From positions 45,001-109,000 of the forward strand of contig JACYXH010000710.1 in NCBI GenBank assembly GCA_026745465.1: a DNA stretch of 64,000 nucleotides, written 5' to 3'. A program made the translations under genes and the position numbers. This document shows positions 16,726 through 23,852 of this stretch, one piece after another; position 1 is the stretch's first letter, and each line of letters begins with the position of its first letter. This DNA comes from Lota lota (lineage: Eukaryota > Chordata > Actinopteri > Gadiformes > Lotidae). Under the pieces are notes generated by a model, which saw only the letters and a program-made list of their open reading frames with translations, was not told the origin of the DNA and searched no databases.

Positions 16726-17631
16726 TTAGTCATACATATCCCACCCAGTGGGAGGGGCTACAGACAAGGCGTTGCCCCAGGAATCCAAAACAAGGAACTC
16801 GGAACGAAGTGGCGACGCCTCGGATGGTGATGACGAAAGGTCACCTAATGACACATCGTCCAGTGGATTTTTATCCATCTCTAACGTTGGGTCTGGGGGA
16901 GTGAGCGGTAGGGGGTAAGCAGAGACGGGGTTAGAATCGGGGAGACGGGGGGGGGAAGGTAACTGGGCGCCTTGTGCCGTTACCAAATGGGCAAGAGCCC
17001 TTTCCAACTTAGGGATTGCCGTCACCGAGAGCGGTGAGGACGGGGGAGAGGGTTTAGGAGGGGGCCTTGGAGAGGGAATGGGAGAGGATGTGGGAGATGG
17101 GATCGGGGAGACGTTGAGGCCCAACATTTCACTAAGAGTTTGGTCCCAATCTAGCATAGGAGAAGAGGGTTCGTCCGATACCCCAGAATCTGTGTGTGGC
17201 TCAAAAATGGGGATTTGGACAGTAGAGGAAAGACTGGCCTGGCCCGAAACCGAACGAACAGCAAAATACGTGCCATTCCCTAATCGAGCAACACTCGTAC
17301 CCGAGCCCTGGGCTCGCAACCAAACTTCAAGAAAAACTTGGTAATAATACCCATTCAGATACCGACGTACGCCCGAAGGGGCAATACTCGGAACTGTGGC
17401 ACTGGCGTCATTACGCCAAGAAATGGGGTGGGACGTTACAAGATATTGCAACGTGGACATTGGTAAGGCAGGAGGGGGGCCATAGACAGTAAAAATCCCG
17501 TTACCGGTGTAGAATCCGGCTTTAGTATTATAGCAATTACAGCAAACAATACTTTCTGCCATATCCCACAAGTAGGGAACATGCGTTGGACTGGCTTTAC
17601 AAATGCAACACTCGGCCAAACCCTGTAACAA
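16726..17631 (-). CDS. Retroviral accessory ORF, 301 aa, N-terminal Cys cluster and acidic tail
   Basis: Unrecognised. The N terminus has two Cys groups, CCIC at residues 8-11 and CCNC at 30-33, a likely zinc-binding pair. Residues about 165-205 are Pro/Ser-rich, and the C-terminal 80 residues are acidic with hydrophobic spacing (several D/E next to L, W, F), the layout of many transcriptional activation domains. Together with the position 3' of env this suggests a Tas/Bel1-like transactivator by analogy only; I see no direct sequence match. The Cys pattern (CxxC followed by ICxNC) also occurs in the 524-aa ORF between pol and env, so the two could share an origin. Confidence 0.72.
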   Translation of the reverse strand: MLQGLAECCICKASPTHVPYLWDMAESIVCCNCYNTKAGFYTGNGIFTVYGPPPALPMSTLQYLVTSHPISWRNDASATVPSIAPSGVRRYLNGYYYQVFLEVWLRAQGSGTSVARLGNGTYFAVRSVSGQASLSSTVQIPIFEPHTDSGVSDEPSSPMLDWDQTLSEMLGLNVSPIPSPTSSPIPSPRPPPKPSPPSSPLSVTAIPKLERALAHLVTAQGAQLPSPPRLPDSNPVSAYPLPLTPPDPTLEMDKNPLDDVSLGDLSSSPSEASPLRSEFLVLDSWGNALSVAPPTGWDMYD

Positions 17632-17714
17632 AAAAACATAAGTAAATATATGGATCAGATAAATATCTACTAATATAGTGCTAAGCAGGAAAGCAGGGAT
17701 GCGATTTGTACGGA
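17632..17714 (-). other. Short spacer between accessory ORFs
   Basis: Eighty-three bases with no frame of note. It likely contains a splice acceptor for the 301-aa ORF, but none stands out. Confidence 0.3.
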
Positions 17715-18434
17715 CTACTCGTACATTGGTGGTTCGTCATAAGGAGGCTCCATTGGTGGATAATAGACCGGAGGCATATTATTGACATTAAGCATGGACA
17801 TTTCTAATACCTCTGTCCTGCTGTTAGTGATCCCAGTATGTTGTACCCTTACTCGAGTGGCTCTTTGTAAGAAAAGGTCACAAACAATTAAGTACAATAT
17901 TTGGTCAATCGGCATAAGCATCTTGGCCCAAACTCCTGCTGAAACAGTGGCCCACCCTATGGCGCATAGTAAAACACCACACACGTCACTACAAACAGGG
18001 ACATCTAGGATTGGCAGAAGACGAAGGGCCCACATAACCGCACCATCGTTAACAGCCATTATCGCTAGGCAGTTGTATCGTAAGGCAGCGGGACTGAACA
18101 AAGGGGACATATGGATAAACGTTTGAACCACTTGACTAATGGTCCAGACCGAGATCATGAGGGCTTGAGCTTTCTGGGACGTAGTGTCAGAGGCATGCTG
18201 TATCCCTAAAATAAAAGTGATATATAGACCTAAGCAAAAGTCCAAAGGTCCTGTAACCATAATGCATACGTGCTGGGTAAGAGTAATGGATAAGGCAAAG
18301 ATCCGAAAGGGGTCACTCCAGGAACCCTGCATACAATAGCACATCCAGCACAGTAATTCATAATAAAGACCAACAATCTGTTGTATGCTTACGTTAGCCG
18401 GCCAAGTAGCATTAGGTGCCTCCGTTGGTTCCAT
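17715..18434 (-). CDS. Retroviral accessory multi-pass membrane protein with PPxY tail, 239 aa
   Basis: Unrecognised family. The first 25 residues hold two N-glycosylation sites (NAT, NVS). Five or six hydrophobic segments follow (about residues 45-65, 66-85, 93-113, 122-142, 150-172, 178-192), so it is a polytopic membrane protein. The C-terminal 25 residues are cytosolic-looking and Pro/Tyr-rich, with two PPxY motifs (PPVY and PPMY) plus PPYD. PPxY recruits NEDD4-type ubiquitin ligases and acts as a late domain in many retroviral Gags. I saw no PPxY in this virus's Gag, which suggests that the budding signal, or a trafficking or receptor-downregulating signal, sits on this protein instead. 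Retroviruses rarely encode polytopic proteins. It starts 241 bases after the env stop. Confidence 0.78.
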   Translation of the reverse strand: MEPTEAPNATWPANVSIQQIVGLYYELLCWMCYCMQGSWSDPFRIFALSITLTQHVCIMVTGPLDFCLGLYITFILGIQHASDTTSQKAQALMISVWTISQVVQTFIHMSPLFSPAALRYNCLAIMAVNDGAVMWALRLLPILDVPVCSDVCGVLLCAIGWATVSAGVWAKMLMPIDQILYLIVCDLFLQRATRVRVQHTGITNSRTEVLEMSMLNVNNMPPVYYPPMEPPYDEPPMYE

Positions 18435-18675
18435 GGTCTAACTGTAAGAGATTTGGCGTTTGTTAATATGAAGAGAGTCTTAAGACAGGCTCCGTAATGG
18501 TCTAACCTCCTATGTCGTAGCGTCCGTATGCAAGTGATTATATACAGCTAGAATCCACCTCCCTTTTGGGAGGGTGGAGCCTGGTTTGTCTCCTTCCCCA
18601 GCCGGGGTAGGGGTTTTTAAACATAGTCAGTTGTAAGAGTCAGTCTTGTTAGTCGTCTGGTGGATAATATTATCA

Positions 18676-21123
18676 TTATTGGTGCTCAGGGGTTTGTATC
18701 GGCGGCTTTTCTATATGGGCACCTACTCCAAATAAGCGTTGGAATGCGGCCATCGTTCCGGCCTTAAATAAGATAAAAAAGGTGAGAACAGCGATCGCTA
18801 CCAAGAAACACGTCAATATTATGGGCCATAGCATATGTAATAATTTTAATATAGTATTGACTATCCACTTCCCGATGGCCATAGCTCCTTCTTCGATGGC
18901 TCCTATAATTGTTCCGACCGTTTTTACCGTCACTAGCTTCACTACGAGACCTGCGCGTTCGATCCAGGTGCAATCGCGCATATTCTGTCCTTCCCCGCAT
19001 TGCTGCCAAGTTTCAGTGGGCCATCGGCAAGTACTATTGGTGTATATTCTATTGACTCCCACCCATTCATAGCCCTGGATTTCAGTTCCATTACAGAGAC
19101 TTTGACGAAATGCATGTCCTTCAACTAGTTGGAGCAAACCATGTCCAGTATATGGTAGATCGGTAGGAAGTAGATTCTGCCTTTGTGGGGTGGATTGGGC
19201 GTAGGAACATCCGCCATGGAGGGGTACAGCTTTGATCCATGTCCCCGTAACATTAACCCATGTGGCTCCTTGATAAGCACTTCCTACCATACCGCGGTAC
19301 CAACGGGTACATTGTTCCTTCCAGCCGGGGACTGTGTGACATGGTCTTCTGGCTAAGGCTATAACACATGTTGTGTTGGCAGCGTTACATTTCATTCTCC
19401 AAGGTTGAGGGGTAGCATATACGGTGGGTTGTGTGAGTCCTGGCCAGATGTCGCGGTCATGGGAATAGACAGTGGCAAGGAACTGGTACTGGACCCAGTA
19501 ATTAGTCGTTTCGTTCAGGCAGGGTATAACCCATGATACTACCTCATTTTCTTGAAAACCCCACCAGGTAACGTCAGAGGATCTCTGTAGGTGTCCTTCT
19601 TCCCATCCCTGCAGGGCCCCTTTTACTGTTTGAGAAGCATTAAGGACACTGCAATCATAGAACCAATTAGAGCGACCTAAGTTGATGTGCTGGTAAATAG
19701 GGCAGCGTGGTGAGTATCCTTTATTCACAAAAGTCGTTCCGTCCAGGTCTGTGATCATTCTTTTAACCGTACACCTATCTATCTTATCGAAATCTCCCGG
19801 TGGCACACTCCATAAATCCTGGGGGGTTGGTAGTTTCTGGACATTGAACGAGGTGACTTCCGTCTGAATGGGGACTCCCTGTGAATATTTTCGATCTCGC
19901 GTTCTTCGTCCCAAGATGGTGATAGCAGTGCTATAATAAGTAAGGCCTTGATACCAAATCCAGGGAAAGGAACTATTGAGCCATAATTCTGCCGCTGCTC
20001 CTCGTCCATTTGCTGACCCAAACATTATCTTCCTTCCAGCATAATTATATGAGCCTTTTTCTACATGAGAGTATACAATGTAGTTTTGCCCTCTACAAGG
20101 GGTGATCAGACTCCAATAACAGGGCAATAGCCGGTTTTTCATTTGGGCAGTACAGTGAACCGCCGTTCTAATTCGTTGGTCATATGTACGATTACTATGC
20201 CGGGTTAATGCGTCTAGAACAGCAGAGATGTTTGGAGCGTGGGTTAAGCGTTTCCTGGTGCGTCGTCGTCGAGTATTCGCTACCTGGGTTGGTGAGGTTC
20301 CAGGTTGGGGGGTAGAGGAGATATTACCTAAACGCTGAATAGCTTTGCGATATCTGTTGGCAATATCTTTATCAGAAGCGGGGCATTGTAAGTCGTAATC
20401 GCTCCATGAATCCCATACGGAGAAGAGACCATAACAGGCTACTGCTGCCTCCGTCGAGGGGTATTCTACATCGGAACGCCAGTAGCCATACGTGAAGGCT
20501 GGTGGGATGGGAATGCAACTCCAATTGCAATAGATCCTGGGCGGTGTGTCCACGATTTGCATCCATGTGCAGGCAGCTTGTTTGACTCGTAACTTGGTTA
20601 AATTTAACATGCGGATTTCTACCTCATTTTGGGTGATAGATAGTATCTCCACTAGAACTAACCCTGATTGGTTATAATAATGGTATTGTTTAGTTGTGCA
20701 ATTAGCCGACGAGTTGAGCATACATTGAGCAGTTTGAGGATCTACTCCTTGGGCCCGTGACCACCATTCCAATATATCTGCGGTGGAGTTGTAGGTGTCA
20801 TTGTTTTGGCTGGTTTGATTATCCCAGGCCATATTGAAAACCTGTTCTTCTGCCATCCAACATTTCATCTGGAATCCTTTCGTAGACTTGTAGTAGGCCG
20901 CCACATGAGATCGGGTCCAGGAGTCAACACCGCAAGCATAACAAATGATGGTCATAACAGCTAAGGCTATGAAGAGTAATATAGTAGTCTTATGTTTCGA
21001 AATCTTGTTGGGTTTTACTGGTTGTTCTTGATTGGGGTTCGGGGTTTTAGCAGCATCAGGGTGTAGCAACAAATGTCTTTCATGCAGGCCGTCGTCCGAC
21101 ATCCTTGCAAGTGAGACGTCCAA
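18676..21123 (-). CDS. env: Retroviral envelope glycoprotein, 815 aa
   Basis: Mediates receptor binding and membrane fusion. Residues about 46-65 form a hydrophobic segment after a 45-residue, largely polar N terminus, i.e. a leader or anchor of the foamy-virus type rather than a short cleaved signal. A polybasic furin-type site RRRRTRKR is at residues 285-292 (20248-20271). About 18 N-glycosylation sequons and many Cys are spread through both halves. A C-terminal transmembrane helix lies at about 764-786, followed by a 29-residue cytoplasmic tail without the dilysine retrieval signal of foamy viruses. The long C-terminal half (over 500 residues) is Trp-rich. The frame is fully open. It starts three bases after the stop of the 397-aa ORF. 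I cannot place the fold; a profile search would be decisive. Confidence 0.88.
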   Translation of the reverse strand: MDVSLARMSDDGLHERHLLLHPDAAKTPNPNQEQPVKPNKISKHKTTILLFIALAVMTIICYACGVDSWTRSHVAAYYKSTKGFQMKCWMAEEQVFNMAWDNQTSQNNDTYNSTADILEWWSRAQGVDPQTAQCMLNSSANCTTKQYHYYNQSGLVLVEILSITQNEVEIRMLNLTKLRVKQAACTWMQIVDTPPRIYCNWSCIPIPPAFTYGYWRSDVEYPSTEAAVACYGLFSVWDSWSDYDLQCPASDKDIANRYRKAIQRLGNISSTPQPGTSPTQVANTRRRRTRKRLTHAPNISAVLDALTRHSNRTYDQRIRTAVHCTAQMKNRLLPCYWSLITPCRGQNYIVYSHVEKGSYNYAGRKIMFGSANGRGAAAELWLNSSFPWIWYQGLTYYSTAITILGRRTRDRKYSQGVPIQTEVTSFNVQKLPTPQDLWSVPPGDFDKIDRCTVKRMITDLDGTTFVNKGYSPRCPIYQHINLGRSNWFYDCSVLNASQTVKGALQGWEEGHLQRSSDVTWWGFQENEVVSWVIPCLNETTNYWVQYQFLATVYSHDRDIWPGLTQPTVYATPQPWRMKCNAANTTCVIALARRPCHTVPGWKEQCTRWYRGMVGSAYQGATWVNVTGTWIKAVPLHGGCSYAQSTPQRQNLLPTDLPYTGHGLLQLVEGHAFRQSLCNGTEIQGYEWVGVNRIYTNSTCRWPTETWQQCGEGQNMRDCTWIERAGLVVKLVTVKTVGTIIGAIEEGAMAIGKWIVNTILKLLHMLWPIILTCFLVAIAVLTFFILFKAGTMAAFQRLFGVGAHIEKPPIQTPEHQ

Positions 21124-21126
21124 GCG

Positions 21127-22320
21127 TTATGAGTGCTGCGTCGGGGTGGCTCCTTCCCTTAATAACTCCTGCAATAGCTCCGGGTGGTGTAGGAGGGTGT
21201 GGTCTAAACCTTTCCAACCCCACCTCCAGGTCGCAATTCTAAGCCTGTCATGTACCGGCCGAGCACCCACGTAAAAGTTGTAAATCGGATGTCTACGGTT
21301 GGCAGGTATAGGATGGGTCTGTTCCAGGCATTGCATGATTTCCTGTCGTAAAGTGGGATAAAACTTGCGTATGTTGCCAGAGGTGCACATAGGTGGTTTC
21401 AATGTGAACTTCTCCGCCCATAGCATGGCAGCCAACCCGTGATAACAACTGATCGTGTGTCTCCAATCCGGCCCTGTTCCTTTGGCCAGGATCAAAGAGG
21501 CCCATAGAACATTGCAAGAGGCTGACCGTCCGTCCTTCCTTGTTCGGTCTAATTGAAGTTCTACTGTACGGGTCCATAATAAGCCCCAGCGTTCATGTAA
21601 TATGTCTGGGTCCATTCTTGGGCTTGGATCATGTATTGGGAGAAAAAGAGGCCGACAACAGTGGAAATCGAACTGGGATTCCTTAATATGGCCCGTATCC
21701 TTTACTCTTAAGGGTAAGGTTTGATTGAAAATCACTCTCTCTGAATTCCTTACTTTATCCTTGATGCAGTTCCTCATAAACGGATCCGTGGTCCAAATGG
21801 ACATTACCCCACACAATATTTCTATGTATAGCGGTTGGATAGGATCGGCATAATTTGGACCCCATCTTAGGGTAAACCTTATCCCTTCAAATAGCAAGTC
21901 TACGCTATTAATGATCCAGGGAAAGTCAAAAGGAATCCGTTGGACTGGTTGGGAACCTCCTTGTTTCCCTATCTGTTGTATGCGCCATCTCCCCAGGGTC
22001 ACAGGAGACATAATGCATTGCACGAAATTGTTTGGTATTGTATTCGTGAGATCCAGTGCTCTTTCCTGGGTTTCATTAGTACAATAATATGCTGCTGTTC
22101 CGCAGGCTTGTCTGTGGTAATCCCAATCTTTTGTGGGTTCGTCTAAGGGTACTTGCTCATATCGTAATGGTATTACAATATTACCTTGTTCGGTCCGTCG
22201 AGTTTTCTGTCTGGGTTTTAGTGGTCGGGTCTGTCTGTGTCGTCCTGCTGTGTCTAGATTTACTGTCTTTGAGGTCTCTTGTCTTTCCGCCATTTCATCC
22301 ATTTCATCCATTTCATCCAT
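21127..22320 (-). CDS. Unknown retroviral ORF between pol and env, 397 aa
   Basis: Not recognised. The N terminus is acidic with three Asp-Glu-Met repeats from a GATGAA-like microsatellite, then a basic stretch (about residues 28-43, RPLKPRQKTRR). The rest is globular-looking and Trp-rich with scattered Cys but no motif I can name, and no signal peptide or obvious transmembrane helix. It overlaps the end of the 524-aa ORF by 61 bases in another frame and ends three bases before env. Large ORFs in this position are not part of standard foamy, gamma or epsilon genomes; lentiviral genes found here are smaller. The frame is open, suggesting selection or youth. The start may be any of several close Met codons. 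Confidence 0.68.
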   Translation of the reverse strand: MDEMDEMDEMAERQETSKTVNLDTAGRHRQTRPLKPRQKTRRTEQGNIVIPLRYEQVPLDEPTKDWDYHRQACGTAAYYCTNETQERALDLTNTIPNNFVQCIMSPVTLGRWRIQQIGKQGGSQPVQRIPFDFPWIINSVDLLFEGIRFTLRWGPNYADPIQPLYIEILCGVMSIWTTDPFMRNCIKDKVRNSERVIFNQTLPLRVKDTGHIKESQFDFHCCRPLFLPIHDPSPRMDPDILHERWGLLWTRTVELQLDRTRKDGRSASCNVLWASLILAKGTGPDWRHTISCYHGLAAMLWAEKFTLKPPMCTSGNIRKFYPTLRQEIMQCLEQTHPIPANRRHPIYNFYVGARPVHDRLRIATWRWGWKGLDHTLLHHPELLQELLREGATPTQHS

Positions 22321-23834
22321 CTCTGCTGTGTAGTCGGAGGTGGTATTGGTACGTTCTCACTAGATGGTATCTCGTCAGGAGAAACACGTCTTAGTACTAC
22401 GACTGTAGCGCCCACAGACTGGATATTTTTGTAGGGCACGATTACCATCTGTACTATAAGCTCCACCTCTAGGTGGTCCTCCGGTTTCCAGGGTTGACTT
22501 GTTCTATTGGCTATTGTGCCCGGCCGCTGCAAAACCCCTTCTCGTCGCCAATCCTCAGGGGTTACTTTGAATGGCTTTCTTTTCAGTATTGCCATAGATT
22601 CATGACTTCCCCATCCATCTAATGTAGTGGCTAAGTATTTGAGATGACTTGTGGAAACTCCTCTTTCTTTGGATATTTGTAAGGGGGTAACAGGAATATT
22701 GGGATCTCGGATGACTTCATTAATTAACCGAGCCCAGTCCGTATTTTCCCACGGACCAGACCACCCTGCCCGTATAGCCCTTTCTTGTTGATCCTCGGGC
22801 AGTTGTTCCATACTGGCTAATTGGAGGTATTGGGCAGGCTCACGGTACACCCGAAATCCTTTCTTGTGGTGGGTAGCTCCCATTGGTGGTTGTCTTTCCT
22901 CACAAAACGTCTGATCCTCCGGCCAACAATGTCGAATTGCTTCTTCTAAGCGTGAAAGGTTGTCCTTCATACAAGAGGCCGGGGGAGCAGTCGGGGCTGC
23001 ACGTTCAAAGGATTGGAACATTTGCTCTTCTGACTGACCGTGGCAACTCGTATCCTCCGTTTGCTCTTGAGCACTATCTGAACAGGAGACGAGGATTGCA
23101 GAGGGTACTACAGTCCCTAATGGCCTGGGTATATCATAGAGATTTTTATCTCCATCTCCTGTATCTGTATGGGAAAGGTTATTATCCTCGGATAATGGCG
23201 GCAAAATGGGTGCAAACCCAACTTTTTGCTCTGGAGTCATTTCTTCCAGTGGTTCAAAAAACCGCCTCACCTCCCATCCTTCTGCTGGTGGTAGACTACG
23301 TAAACGTTCGTCCTCCATCATCTCTATACACCAGTCACAATCCTTGATGTTTTCGCCATCCCATTCACATCTGCATCTCGAGTTCCGTGACAGAGGGTCA
23401 TCTAGGCTCCATTGAGTGTATACCATAGTCCTTGGGAGTATTTTAATGCGACAGTTTCCACAAATAATTGCATCCATTACTTTTACCGGGGCTGGCATTA
23501 AGTTCTGCATCTCTTCTTTCTTTGGTTTAAAAGCCATGGGTCTCAGCTTCCCTGGGCCCTCGTATAGGACGGACAATCCCGTGTCCTTACCACAGAGGAT
23601 ACATGTACTCCCTATTTTCCGCCACACAAACAATTCTAAAAATCCCGTCAGGTAGCCTCGACGGGCATAATGTAGTTTGGACAGGGCTCTTCCAGCCCAT
23701 ATTCCTTCAATTCCTCTTCGTAGGATTACTGCTGCTTTCACATTGGCCAATTTGATGTATGGTATTTCGGTTAATCTTGTACGTCTATCATCATTATGTA
23801 ATGATGAGGTTGTCTTCCCTATCTGTTTTGCCAT
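22260..23834 (-). CDS. Unknown retroviral ORF between pol and env, 524 aa, zinc-binding N terminus
   Basis: Not recognised. Residues 78-81 (CILC) and 125-128 (CGNC) form a possible four-Cys zinc site, and CRC at 154-156 with CDWC at 166-169 a possible second. A long acidic, low-complexity middle (about 190-290) is followed by a Trp- and charge-rich C-terminal half. The last residues repeat WMK three times because they are encoded by the same microsatellite that gives the next ORF its Met-Asp-Glu repeats. It begins 18 bases after the pol stop and overlaps the next ORF. The CxxC ... ICxNC layout resembles the 301-aa ORF 3' of env. A regulatory or nucleic-acid-binding role is possible but is inference. 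Confidence 0.7.
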   Translation of the reverse strand: MAKQIGKTTSSLHNDDRRTRLTEIPYIKLANVKAAVILRRGIEGIWAGRALSKLHYARRGYLTGFLELFVWRKIGSTCILCGKDTGLSVLYEGPGKLRPMAFKPKKEEMQNLMPAPVKVMDAIICGNCRIKILPRTMVYTQWSLDDPLSRNSRCRCEWDGENIKDCDWCIEMMEDERLRSLPPAEGWEVRRFFEPLEEMTPEQKVGFAPILPPLSEDNNLSHTDTGDGDKNLYDIPRPLGTVVPSAILVSCSDSAQEQTEDTSCHGQSEEQMFQSFERAAPTAPPASCMKDNLSRLEEAIRHCWPEDQTFCEERQPPMGATHHKKGFRVYREPAQYLQLASMEQLPEDQQERAIRAGWSGPWENTDWARLINEVIRDPNIPVTPLQISKERGVSTSHLKYLATTLDGWGSHESMAILKRKPFKVTPEDWRREGVLQRPGTIANRTSQPWKPEDHLEVELIVQMVIVPYKNIQSVGATVVVLRRVSPDEIPSSENVPIPPPTTQQRWMKWMKWMKWRKDKRPQRQ

Positions 23835-23852
23835 CGTGATTCCTAGTCGTCC

